Positions 44,102 through 53,177 of a DNA stretch of 64,000 nucleotides are shown here, in pieces. Source of the stretch: Pohlia nutans. Taxonomy: Eukaryota; Streptophyta; Bryopsida; Bryales; Mniaceae. The notes under the pieces are model-generated. The model saw only the letters and a program-made list of their open reading frames with translations. It had not been told where the DNA came from and did not search any database. Both the position numbers and the translations under genes were made by a program. Position 1 is the first letter of the stretch; every line of letters begins with the position of its first letter. The stretch is from the NCBI GenBank assembly GCA_022496805.1, contig CM040099.1, forward strand, positions 17,200,531 through 17,264,530. Reading direction: 5' to 3'.

Positions 44102-45532
44102 CTAAATCCGGACCACTAATCCTGGACCTCCGGCGGTCCCGGGCAGCGGCTCATCCTCCATTGGCTGCCCCTCCTGGACTTCCGGGCTGTCCACCATGAT
44201 TGGATCCGTGGGCCGAGCTCCTCGTAGTTCGTGCTCGGCCGGCTGCTCCACCTGTCGTCCTCCGGTTGGCTCGCCTACTTGCGTACCTCCCGACTGGCTA
44301 CCCGGGTGACCTCCTGGCCCACCCTGTTGCCTTTCCACTCTATCTGGCTGAACGTCCATCGCCTCCATTTCCTCCGAGAGGTTCCGGACTTCCACAGGGC
44401 TCACTTCGGCCGGTCGGACCATGTGGATTGGCTCCACATCCAACCTAACCTGGGAGGTGTGCTCCTGCGTTGAGCTCCCCTTTCGCATCAACCGGTCAAT
44501 TTCTCCCTCCTGAGGAGCATCTGCAGACACATTGAACATCCCCTGCAGTCCTTCCCCGGACCCTACTCTATCGCCCCGGTTGGCTGTCTCTTCCTGGCCC
44601 GGTTCTTCATCGGAAAAGCTCCCCCTCATGTGTTCTGCCAGCTCCCGGAACTCCATCAAATAGGCCTCCACCTTTTCTGAATACTCCCGGACCACGTTCT
44701 TCATCCGGGCTGCTCCTTCCAATCCCGGCTGACCTACCTTCTCGTCATACAGCCGGGCTTTCATCTGTGCCTCCCCATCCGGGTGGAACAACCCCGACAG
44801 TTTGGTGATGCACTGCCGACTTGTTTTCCCTATCCTCCGGATGGTCTCCTCTTGTTCCCGGATCTGCAACTCGTGCTTCTGCACTTGGGCTTCCATTTTC
44901 TTGATGTACGCCACCTTCCGTTGCAGCTCCTCCTTGAAACCTTTCAAGAGAGCGACGGACTCGCTCTCATCCTCCTGGAGACTCTGCAGTTGTCCGGCCA
45001 ACTTGCTCTCCTTCTCCCTACTCCGGATCAGCTTCCTCTGAAGCTTCCGGATCCGTGCCGGATACTCCAGAGCATCCTCCGTTCGGAGGAGAGTTCCTGT
45101 CTCCTGGAGTGCGGCGAACATGGGAGTGTACTGCTCCGTCACCATGTCCAAGGCAATCCGGGTCTGCAGGATTATGTTCTCCGCCCGAAGTGGGGCCTCC
45201 CCTTCCTCCTGTACACCTCCGGGTGGACCTTCCTCCTGTACCGGTTCTTCCTCCAACGGTGGTTCCTGCCTCCGGTCGTCCTCTTCCCCTGTTTCCTCCC
45301 CGTCTTCCCCTGCCTCCTTGGGACGTTTGTTGAGCGGGGTTGTCTTCTTCCGGACGGGTCCTTTGTCCTTCCTAGGGGTGGTCTCCGGACCCTCCGGCTC
45401 CTCCTCTTCAATGAGGACCAACTTCCTCTTCAGGCCCGGAAGTCGCACTTGAGACGTACCTGCCTCCTCCTCTGGTTGCTTCCCCTCAGCCAATCGTTCC
45501 TGTGGATCTTCCGGGGCAGGGTCTTCATCCAT
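44102..45532 (-). CDS. Coiled-coil acidic protein ORF (downstream half)
   Basis: This ORF encodes 476 residues from ATG at 45,532 to TAG at 44,102. Residues 1 to about 110 are Glu/Pro-rich low complexity with basic patches (RKDKGPVRKK). About 115-265 has heptad-like hydrophobic spacing typical of a long coiled coil, including ARIRKLQRKLIRSREKESKL. The remainder is acidic and Gly/Pro-rich. It starts 21 nt after the TGA of the preceding ORF and is in the same frame, so the pair may be one protein of about 900 residues broken by a single stop, or a readthrough pair. No catalytic motif was seen. Opposite-strand ORFs here are by-products of GC-rich codon use. Confidence 0.55.
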   Translation of the reverse strand: MDEDPAPEDPQERLAEGKQPEEEAGTSQVRLPGLKRKLVLIEEEEPEGPETTPRKDKGPVRKKTTPLNKRPKEAGEDGEETGEEDDRRQEPPLEEEPVQEEGPPGGVQEEGEAPLRAENIILQTRIALDMVTEQYTPMFAALQETGTLLRTEDALEYPARIRKLQRKLIRSREKESKLAGQLQSLQEDESESVALLKGFKEELQRKVAYIKKMEAQVQKHELQIREQEETIRRIGKTSRQCITKLSGLFHPDGEAQMKARLYDEKVGQPGLEGAARMKNVVREYSEKVEAYLMEFRELAEHMRGSFSDEEPGQEETANRGDRVGSGEGLQGMFNVSADAPQEGEIDRLMRKGSSTQEHTSQVRLDVEPIHMVRPAEVSPVEVRNLSEEMEAMDVQPDRVERQQGGPGGHPGSQSGGTQVGEPTGGRQVEQPAEHELRGARPTDPIMVDSPEVQEGQPMEDEPLPGTAGGPGLVVRI

Positions 45533-45553
45533 GAATCCGGAATCTGCTTCCGG

Positions 45554-46741
45554 TCATTCCTGGGGCGGTGCTGGAGTGGGTCCTGTCTCCTTCTCTGGCC
45601 CGGACTCCACCACCGGGGTCACCTGAGGTTGCTCTTGGGTGGAGCTTCCTCCCTGACTCCTCACCGGCTTCTTCCGGGTCAGTTTCGGCTGCGGAGAATC
45701 CTCCACTTCTTCCGGATCCTCCCTCCTCTTCGTTCTCAGCTCCCGCTGCATCCTTGCCTCCCCCGGTTGGTCCGTCTCCGGGTCCTTCCTCCTCTGCTGC
45801 TCCTCTTGACGCAGCCGGGTGTCACCCTGTTGGCCCCTCTCGGGCCGGTCTTCTCTCATTTTCGTCCTTTGCTCCGAGCTAGCGCTGGCCCCTCCGGGTT
45901 GATCCCTCTCCGGGCGATCTTCCTTCTCCTTCCTGCGCTCCTCTCCTCGGATCCTGCTCCTGTCCGGTTGGGATGTTGGAGGCGCCATTCTCCTTTCATC
46001 CGGTCGTGACGACGACCCGGGTATGCTGGTACCCGATCCTCCACCCGGAAGAACTATCCTCCTCTTGGTCGGGCTCTTCAGCCCCGGAATGGGCATTTCC
46101 TCCAACCTCTTCCGTTCCTCCTCCGTGAGACACCCATGTCTCTCGTACAGGTGGTGGAGAAATGGGGCCAACGGACACCCTTTCTTATTGTCCAGGTTCA
46201 CTGCCCACTTCTGCGTATTCCGGTGTAGTAGGATCGCCCAGTTGATCCTTCTCCCCCGGAGCAGAGCGGAGTAGATGCCCCGGGCCAGCGTTACGGTGAG
46301 GGTGGTGGGCTTCTCCGGATTGAGGATGGGCACCACATACTGGAGCAACCGTTGCTCCCGGGGTATAATGCAGTCCGCCACCTTGAACCCGTCGTGTCCT
46401 AAAATGTGGGTGAATCGCGCCTTCACCCAATCCGAGTCGCCCTTGCCTCCCGGTTCCAAATCTATGCTCGTGTCCGGGAAGCCGTATAACTCCCTCCACA
46501 TCTCCTGGGTCCAGCTCCCATACTTCGCCCGGATGGTCGTCCGGAAGGCGCTCAGCATAGACCCGCCCTCAATTTCCTCCAGCATCCGTGAATCCTGCAC
46601 ATCCCACACTCTCCCAAAGAGCCCTGCGCACCCCATCTTCTCGAGGTCCTTCATCAACTCGTCCAAGTCCCCTTCGTGTGGCGGGATGTCCAGACAGATG
46701 CGCTTCTCCGTAATCTTCATCCCGGTTCCCCTCCGCGCCAT
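45554..46741 (-). CDS. Gag-like/plant-transposon-protein-like ORF (upstream half)
   Basis: The first ATG is at 46,741; the frame is open about 21 codons further upstream without an ATG. It encodes 395 residues. Residues 1 to about 220 look globular, with ELMKDLEKMGCAGLF, SWTQEMWRELYGF, a WVKARF block and a hydrophobic SALLRGRRINWAILL stretch; the remainder is charged low complexity rich in R, E, P and Q. The globular half is reminiscent of the 'putative plant transposon protein' domain found in non-autonomous retroelements, a weak match from memory. The frame ends in TGA at 45,554-45,556 and continues in the same frame into the next ORF. No protease, reverse transcriptase or integrase motifs were seen, so any element is non-autonomous. 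Confidence 0.55.
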   Translation of the reverse strand: MARRGTGMKITEKRICLDIPPHEGDLDELMKDLEKMGCAGLFGRVWDVQDSRMLEEIEGGSMLSAFRTTIRAKYGSWTQEMWRELYGFPDTSIDLEPGGKGDSDWVKARFTHILGHDGFKVADCIIPREQRLLQYVVPILNPEKPTTLTVTLARGIYSALLRGRRINWAILLHRNTQKWAVNLDNKKGCPLAPFLHHLYERHGCLTEEERKRLEEMPIPGLKSPTKRRIVLPGGGSGTSIPGSSSRPDERRMAPPTSQPDRSRIRGEERRKEKEDRPERDQPGGASASSEQRTKMREDRPERGQQGDTRLRQEEQQRRKDPETDQPGEARMQRELRTKRREDPEEVEDSPQPKLTRKKPVRSQGGSSTQEQPQVTPVVESGPEKETGPTPAPPQE

Positions 46742-47436
46742 GGCTGTAGACTCCGGACGCGCTTCCTTACTCCCCTGAGAATGGCGCAGCTCCTTCTCCG
46801 GCAAACTGCTCTCCTCGCGCTCCGGACGCTTCCCTTTTTGCCTCCGTAGCGTGTGTCTGACCTACCGGAGTCCCCGCGCCTCTCTTCCCGGCTGCGCACC
46901 TACTCCTCTCCGTAAATTCCGCCGGAAATGGCGGCTCTCGCTGTCCGGGTGCTCGCCTCTCCCAAATTCTAACCTTGCGCTACTGTTTCTCCCCGGGCGC
47001 TCAATTTCCCTCACTCCCGGGTGCTCCAAATCCTCACACACCGGCCGCTCACTGCTCTTTCTCTTCGGGTGCGAAATGGGAACCCTAACGCTCTCCGGAG
47101 GTGCAAAAATGGGTGCGCACGGAGGGCTGGAGGAACCGGGAAGGAATGAACACTGAGCCGCCCAGTTTAAGGCGGCCCAGTTCAATTCCCGGATCGTGGC
47201 CGGGCCCGGCAGAGGCCCGTTCCCCGACCCCCGGTTTCCCATCCGGTCTCATGTCCGGTCCGCCGCCATTCCCAGATTCCGTAATAAACACTTAAGACGC
47301 GCGTGAGAGCACCACTCTCTCCAAATAAATAAAGAGGTCACTAGGAACACCATTTCTCCCATTTATGGCGGATGGGGTTACCTTTTACTGCCCTACAAAC
47401 CCTAACTGCCCGTTTTTGAATAAACAAGGTTTGACA
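46742..47436. other. Leader region of the insertion on its coding strand
   Basis: About 695 bp lie between the right end and the first ATG of the minus-strand ORF. The part nearest the ORF is GC-rich with many CCGG. The outer 150 bp is AT-richer (AAATAAATAAAG) and lacks CCGG, which would suit a leader or promoter. I could not identify a primer-binding site. Confidence 0.45.
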
Positions 47437-47441
47437 CCAAA

Positions 47442-48692
47442 GATAACAAGAACAAGTATCTCATGGCGTTTCTGTCCTTGCTGACTGCACGGGGTGTTTT
47501 CAAGGAAATTCAGGCTGGATTTCTATTAGTTGGTCATACGCATGAAGATATTGATGCTTATTTTAGCCATTTGTCAAAGGCATTGAAAAGCAAGAATACG
47601 TTTGTTCTTGCGGACCTAATGAAGGCCTTCATGCAGTCCCAAGAGTTGTCATTCATGCCCGAGTTTATTCAAGAAGTTGCAGACTTCAAGTCTTTCATTC
47701 ATGGCTATCAAAGCAGTGGTGCAGCTTGCCTTATTGGACTTGGAGAGATGCACGTCTTCAAGTTCTATGTGGACGATGATGGTTGGCCGGTTATGAGGTA
47801 TAAGAAATCAGCCGTTGATGCACAATGGCTACCCCTCAACAGACCCCCTATTCAATTGTGGGCTGCAAACATGGATGGTGGCCCAAAACTTCCTCAGGGC
47901 TCACCAAAGCCGGTTCCATTCAAGCCTATGTGGGGAAGTGAGGTTCCTAAATCTACTGGGAATCAAGTGAAGGCGAGAGAGATCGCTACCAAAGCTACTG
48001 AAAACAAGAAATTCATGAAGTTGGGACTCCAAAAGTATATTGAGTACTGGAGAAATGGAATGGCCAAATGCGAGGGATTTGCAGCAGCATTTGGGCCTTA
48101 CGTTGACTACTGGACTCGTTTGTTGTCTGAGCTTGATAAGCCTCTGTCAGTGACACCTCTTGAATTGTTGGAGGGTTTCTGGCCACGCCATGGTTGGAGG
48201 GTCCTTCAAGACGAAGTACCGCGCCCAAGATGTTTACCCTTCTTACTCGAGGATGTGACTCCTGAGGATGAGGAACCAGAGCCGTATTGTGGCCCAGCAA
48301 ATGAAGCTCCACAGATTCCTTTCAATCCTTGGCGTGACATTCGGCCTGGCAGCTGGGTTCTTTTGAGACCTGAAGATCCACTCATTTGTCCTGTATGGCA
48401 AGGAAGAGCAGCGAGTACTGTATGCAGAGAGGAAGGAGATGTAAACCTTGGGAAATTTCTAATTCAGTTTTGGGAACCCAATAGCGCGGAGAGAGACCTT
48501 GTATTGAAATACCGTAATTGTTGGTCTGCAAAGTGGGTAGTAGAGAGGCGCGCTCCGGAGTGGGTCAGTGTTGATGCAGTGGTGTATGCAAATTGGTCGA
48601 AAATCATGGATCCGAGGAGTAGAACCATTCCTAAGAAAGCCATGGAATCTGCGTTAGCAAACTTAGAGAGAGCAAACTTATTAGATCCATGA
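47442..48692 (+). pseudogene. Exon 2, 3' part: HTHED motif and C-terminal barrel-like domain
   Basis: This part resumes exactly in frame with GAT AAC AAG and encodes about 416 residues to TGA at 48,690. GHTHEDID lies about 38 residues in and is the hallmark motif of this family; its E/D residues would complete the acidic triad. A Pro-rich middle follows, then a lysine-rich stretch with QKYIEYWRNGM, and a C-terminal block beginning RDIRPGSWVLLRPEDP that looks like a small beta-barrel/BAH-type module. It is intact in itself but has no own promoter or start that I can defend. The last 168 bp are repeated downstream. Confidence 0.72.
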
Positions 48693-49702
48693 TCTTCTAT
48701 GCCACTTAGGTACGACATCGGGAGATCCCTCGATGATTACTTTTGAGTTTCCTGTCTTGCTGATCTTCTGTTAATGACATCGAAGTCATCCATGCCTTAC
48801 CGATTCTCAGTCTTCCGTGTAATATCTGCCTTCCTCATTTCAATAATATTTGTTTCTGTATGGGTTTCGAATATGCTTCCCAATCTAATATGTCGGTCAT
48901 GTTTGATATTGGGGGCATCCCGTGATAAATACTTCTGAGCCCATATGCCTTCTACTCTTTCGTATGTCGCTCGCCATGTGATATCTCGTTCATGTTTGAT
49001 ATCGCGGGATCCCCCGATGAATACTTCTGAGCCCACATCTCTTCTAATCTTTTGTATTACCCTAAACCGAACGTACGTATATCTCGGTCAGGTTTGCTTT
49101 CGGGGATCCCGTGTCTGCAAAGTGGGTAGTAGAGAAGCGCGCTCCGGAGTGGGTCAGTGTTGATGCAGTAGTGTATGCAACTTGGTCGAAAATCATGGAT
49201 CCGAGGAGTAGAACCATTCCTAAGAAAGCCATGGAATCTGCGTTAGCAAACGTATAGAGAGCTAACTTATTTGATCCATGATCTTCTATGCCACTTAGGT
49301 ACGACATCGGGAGATCCCTCGATGATTACGTCTGAGTTTCCTGTCTTGCTGATCTTCTGTTAATGACATCAAAGTCATCCATGGCTGAACGATTCTTAGT
49401 CTTCCGTGTAATATCTACCTTCCTCATGTCAATGATATTTGTTTTTGTATGGGTTTCGAATATGCTTCCCAATCTAATATGGCGGTCATGTTTGATATTG
49501 GGGGCATCCCGTGACAAATACTTCTGAGCCCACATGCCTTCTACTCTTTTGTATGTCGCTCGCCATGTGATATCTCGTTCAAGTTTGATATCGCGGGATC
49601 CCCCGATGAATACTTCTGAGCCCACATCTCTTCTAATCTTTTGTATTACCCTAAACCCAATGTACGTATATCTCGGTCAAGTTTGCTGTCGGGGGATCCT
49701 GT
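48525..49702. repeat. 589-bp tandem duplication of gene 3' end and flank
   Basis: Unit 1 is 48,525-49,113 and unit 2 is 49,114-49,702. Both begin TCTGCAAAGTGGGTAGTAGA and share the last part of the coding region, the stop region and about 420 bp of flank. The units are highly similar with scattered substitutions. Unit 2 ends its coding part early at an in-frame TAG (near 49,254). The junction at 49,113/49,114 falls inside a palindrome copy. Confidence 0.92.
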
Positions 49703-49806
49703 GATGAATACTTTGGAGCCCAAATGACTTCTGTTCTTTTGTATCTCGCTCGCAATGTACTTCTATCTTGGTCAAGTTTGGTGTCGAGAGATCCCGTGAT
49801 GAATAC
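48717..49806. repeat. Downstream 92-99-bp repeats with nine palindrome copies
   Basis: Palindrome copies lie at 48,717, about 48,908, 49,001, about 49,099 (cut by the duplication junction), 49,306, about 49,497, 49,590, about 49,688 and about 49,783. Between them a unit of about 92-99 bp recurs (palindrome, then GATGAATACTTCTGAGCCCA, then a TCTTCT/TTTTGTAT block). Copies range from near-perfect (ATCGGGAGATCCCTCGAT) to degraded. They mirror the upstream cluster in content, as subterminal repeats of a transposon would. Confidence 0.75.
49114..49256 (+). pseudogene. Duplicated 3' fragment of the DUF7869-like gene
   Basis: About 140 bp repeat the C-terminal codons of the gene ending at 48,692, beginning SAKWVVE. 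Here the fragment has no upstream coding sequence and a premature TAG, so it is a dead copy produced by the tandem duplication. Confidence 0.85.
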
Positions 49807-49843
49807 TTCTGAGCCCCTCCAGGAGGGTTCTTCCCACACATTT

Positions 49844-49851
49844 TGACGTCA
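49844..49851. promoter_or_regulatory. TGACGTCA palindrome
   Basis: A perfect 8-bp bZIP-type (C-box/CRE-like) site lies just after the last repeat of the preceding locus and about 740 bp upstream of the next ATG. An RY-like CATGCA follows at 49,868. It could be chance. Confidence 0.3.
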
Positions 49852-49890
49852 ATGCTCTAAATTTATCATGCATATAATAGGTGATTTCTT

Positions 49891-49918
49891 ATTTCTGGAC
49901 TCTGGACAGTCCAGAAAT
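49891..49918. promoter_or_regulatory. Perfect 11-bp inverted repeat with 6-base loop
   Basis: Arms ATTTCTGGACT and AGTCCAGAAAT are separated by CTGGAC. The TTC/GAA half-sites resemble a heat-shock element but the spacing is not canonical. It lies in the AT-rich gap between the transposon-like locus and the small gene at 50.6 kb. Confidence 0.6.
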
Positions 49919-50418
49919 AGTTAAATATGGCATCAAAGGAATATTCCACAAAAAACTCCACTTTTTTTAGCACTAGAACTCTCTAATACAATATGATCAC
50001 TCTATTTTGAATGAATGGGTTGGTTGAACAGACACTTTACCGACACCCGCCTTACAACAAGACCGGAGTTCAATCTCTCTCTGGAATGAATGCACACAGT
50101 TTTGGATGATTTGATACTTTCATCCACATTCTATCGACACTTCATCCCGATTTGAACGGGCGGGCGAGCTCGAGGGAGACGACTCATATATCGATTCAAG
50201 CCCAGCCTGCTTTGATTTGAACTTGTCAATTGTGCTGAGTGACTTCGATCGTGCATGGCGCTTGGCTGCGTTGTTGATGTGATCGAGGTGCAAGAATCGA
50301 TTGCCATTTGGTAGTAGGACGCTTAGTTTGAATGTGGATTATTTCGTGTGATTGTTAAATAATTCTCGCCTGTGCTGTGCTGCGGTCGAGGTGGAAGAAT
50401 CGAGCCATTATTTTCGTG

Positions 50419-50559
50419 GTAAGAGGCTCTGTGGATTTTAATCGTGTGATTGTTGATTCTCGCTAGCTAATTCACTAACTGTTAATTGCATGATTGATCG
50501 TGAATTGCCCGATTAAGTTGCGAAAATGATTCATGGGTGATTGTGTACTGTAATTGCAG
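50419..50559 (+). other. Predicted 5'-UTR intron
   Basis: A strong donor (GTG|GTAAGA) at 50,419 and an acceptor TAATTGCAG ending at 50,559 lie just before the first coding ATG at 50,583. The interior is T-rich with possible branch sequence TCACTAACTG. The prediction rests on splice-site consensus only. Confidence 0.45.
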
Positions 50560-50582
50560 TCCCTTCCAAGGCGGGGTTGATC

Positions 50583-50968
50583 ATGGAAGAAGAACCTCCG
50601 GCACCGCTGCCGTCCCCATCGCCGTCTTTTGTCACCACGGTGGCCTATTCGATGGCCTGGCTGAACGAGCACATAGACAGAAATTGTGTCTCCGACGTTG
50701 TGGACCGCAATCGACACCCGGGCCGCCAACGCACTTCAAAAGCACGGCTCTCATCATGGGCCGCGAGTACACCTTGGAGCTTTGGAAGAAGCCCGGCTTC
50801 TACTGGCTGCAGCATTTCACCGTCACACCCACCGACAAGCCTCCCAGCTTTGCAGTGCCCTCCATCGTCATTGACAAAGTGGTGGCGTATGCCGGAAGAT
50901 CTTACCGTGTGGTTTTTAAGGCGTCAGAAAATTACGGCCTCATCCGCTTGCGCATCACCCGGTGCTGA
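50583..50968 (+). CDS. Small GC-rich gene of unknown function, with a frame change
   Basis: Two frames with strong G/C third-position bias abut. From ATG 50,583 about 45 codons encode a Pro/Glu-rich start and VAYSMAWLNEHIDRN; then coding character moves to another frame near 50,718-50,722, continuing as RVVFKASENYGLIRLRITRC to TGA at 50,966. The second frame has its own ATG at 50,756 (70 residues, GREYTLELWKKPGFYW). Explanations are a one-base indel (pseudogene or sequence error), a very short intron, or a real 70-aa protein with a coincidental upstream ORF. No signal peptide, transmembrane segment or known motif is visible, and I do not recognise the family. A probable 5'-UTR intron precedes it. 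Confidence 0.5.
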
Positions 50969-51179
50969 TCGAGCCACCACTATAAGCACTTATCCATCCA
51001 TCATCTCCTTGGTTGCTGCCCCCATTATTGTCGATCGATCATCGCCTTATTTAATTTGTTGCTCTCATCATCGATTACCACCTTGGTTGCAGCTCCCATC
51101 ATCGATCATCGCCGCTCCGACGTTTCTGGTTCTTGATCAAAATAACATTTGGAGTTCTTGTGCATTGAAGAAGATTTGA

Positions 51180-53177
51180 TATATCATCATCCGAGAAAGA
51201 TTATCCCCACTCCGAGGTTATGTTTCTGTTTTTGTTTCGAATGGATTTCCTGTGCATAGAATCGGATTGGATTCAACTGTACATGGCGAGGGATGCAAAG
51301 GCTGCATGCTGTAACAAAACTTACACTCTGAAACTGTGTATCAAAAGTACAGTCATTTAAATTTATGTTGATTTTATTATTTGTCTTTAAGTGTTACATG
51401 ATTTTGTATCGCTGAGTTAGGGCTATCATATTTTTATATAGCATTCATGAGCTCGCCAACCACTGGAGTCATGCATCTGCACCGATCAGCTGGAAGTCGA
51501 TCTAATCGTTCGAACTTCTATACGTGGTATATAGACAGTCTGTTTCTCGGGCTTTCTTAATTTAGTGCAGGACTTTTGATTGACAATGCAAGCAAGTACG
51601 TCAATAGACTAGCTACTAGGAATAGCGGCAAAGTTATCTATGCCACCGACGTTTCTTGTTGGTAATCCCATAAAATAATAGTTCAATACTTCGACTACGG
51701 CGATGCAAGATCTGCATAGTTTCTATGAATTTCAGATGCACATTTCTCGTCTCAGTGTCGTACCAGCATTTTGGATTTGTGTGTGAAGCTCGACAAGCTT
51801 GAACCCCAGCCTGTTAACATTGGAGAATCCATGCCAATAGATCTCATCTTGTGCTGTACTCCCTCTGTCTATTTGAAAGTACATTGAATATGCTTAGTAT
51901 TTTCATTGAATTTTGTGTGAAGTGTTACACTTTGTATCATGAAGACTGACCTATCTTCAGTTCGTTCATCCATTGGTTCCATTCCTTCCGTTGTACGTAC
52001 GACCAAAGGTTGTGTAAATATGCAATATGAACAAGTTTTAGAAATTTAACCGTAGAGTCCGGCCTATCATTGGAGCTGAAGAATATTTGTGGCTGAAAAT
52101 GGAGACGATCCATCGAACGTTGGCTGTGGAAAGTGATCATGCATGTATGTACAAAGAGTACTAAGCTGCAAGCACTCATGCAGTCTTGCTTCAGCAAACG
52201 TCATTATTGTCATCAATTGGAATGCAAAGTTTGATCAGAAGAGGTGGGTATTAGGAGTCAGATGATGACCAAGTGCCAAGTAAGAATAACAACTGACTGA
52301 AGTGTTATACAACAACAAAATTGCTACCTACATCAGATTTCTCATACAGATTAGTTAAGTTCAACTATAGTCGAATTAGTTTCTTCTCACCAATGATAGC
52401 CTATTGAGTTCATGCTCCCTTATAGTTTTTGGATTTTTTATAAAAGAATATTGTAGAGCCTTAATGATTTGTGGATTCTTTATAAAAAAAGTACTATAAA
52501 TTCACAAATTGAGAAAGGTGTGATCTCCCAAGTGCTAAAGAACCTTATGTTTTACATATTAGCTGATTAAAATTCACGATTGCTTAATCAAGTTTAAAAT
52601 CTAAGGAAAAAAATTGATCATTTGAGGGGGAAATAAGAGAAGATTCTTAAAGGCTTAGCTAAGGGAAGGCTCCAGAAAACCAATTGGTTCAAGAAAATGT
52701 AGGATCTTAGCTGGCTAAGCTAAAATTTCTCCCGAGTCTGACCAATAAGATAGGGACTGACCCAAAATCCCTAAGGACCCAAAATTAATTGTTAACCTAA
52801 AAATCTTAGACAACGGGTAGACATAGATAATTAATAAAGATGAAGATCACCTCAATATATACATATATTCAAGTGTTGATTTCAAGTATCAAACTTTGAA
52901 CCTTTTTAATATGTTTGAGTTATTTCCCCGGTTATGTCAATCATCAAAGTTTGGAACATATAACTATCAAGAAGAAACCAACATGAAAAAAATATGATTT
53001 TTTTTTCATGCACAAGATTCAAAACCTTTTAAATTAAAAAAGAATGACTCTTATTTACCCAAAGAATGCATTTTTTGGTGCATTGAAATCCTCTTTCTTT
53101 TGCTAACAGGATTTTTTTAATTTAAGTTTTATAGTGAGCAAGCAATGTGGACATTTCTGTGCTTTGATTTATTTCTT
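51180..53177. other. AT-rich intergenic DNA, no gene recognised
   Basis: Only short, AT-biased open frames occur, without codon bias or motifs. I see no tRNA, rRNA or convincing transposon ends here. Confidence 0.7.

Larger units (their letters stand above)
42893..47441 (-). mobile_element. 4,539-bp insertion with TG...CA ends and 5-bp target duplication
   Basis: The element proper is 42,898-47,436, flanked by CCAAA at 42,893-42,897 and 47,437-47,441. It begins TGTCGTAGC and ends GTTTGACA, so its ends are TGTC...GACA. Short TG...CA ends with a 5-bp duplication are the classical signature of retroviral-type integrase (LTR retrotransposons). However, I could find no long terminal direct repeat: the sequence at the left end does not recur near the right end. 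Its long reading frames lie on the minus strand. Options are a degenerate LARD-like retroelement that lost one LTR, or an unrelated DNA element with tiny inverted ends. The insertion lies inside the LQLDN motif of the host gene. Confidence 0.85.
40692..48692 (+). pseudogene. Broken DUF7869-like transposase-type gene, two exons, interrupted by 4.5-kb insertion
   Basis: Four pieces belong to one gene: 40,692-41,966 (with TAG at 41,523), intron 41,967-42,210, 42,211-42,897, then 47,442-48,692 beyond an insertion. With the insertion and one target copy set aside, the frame runs through with no base lost, giving about 1,069 residues. Conserved features from N to C: a Cys-rich box (CC..HCC) near residue 275; a middle block with GGQMHS and LIHGVPKSTFHSYV; a CSTCD zinc-knuckle-like motif; then acidic motifs HDKMD, LQLDN and GHTHEDID. 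From memory this order matches proteins with the domain called DUF7869, which I believe has an RNase H-like fold; the three acidic motifs would then be the catalytic triad. The gene looks dead here. An alternative is a domesticated gene that broke recently. Confidence 0.72.

Noticed and set aside
44783..46009. 408-codon plus-strand ORF
   Set aside because: It is antisense to the coiled-coil and gag-like frames, Leu/Pro/Arg-rich low complexity, a GC-rich shadow.
42898..47436. Standard LTR retrotransposon annotation
   Set aside because: No terminal direct repeat, reverse transcriptase, protease, integrase or primer-binding site could be found, so only the insertion signature is claimed.
49891..49918. 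Heat-shock element
   Set aside because: Half-sites are present but not with canonical TTCnnGAA spacing; kept only as a dyad.
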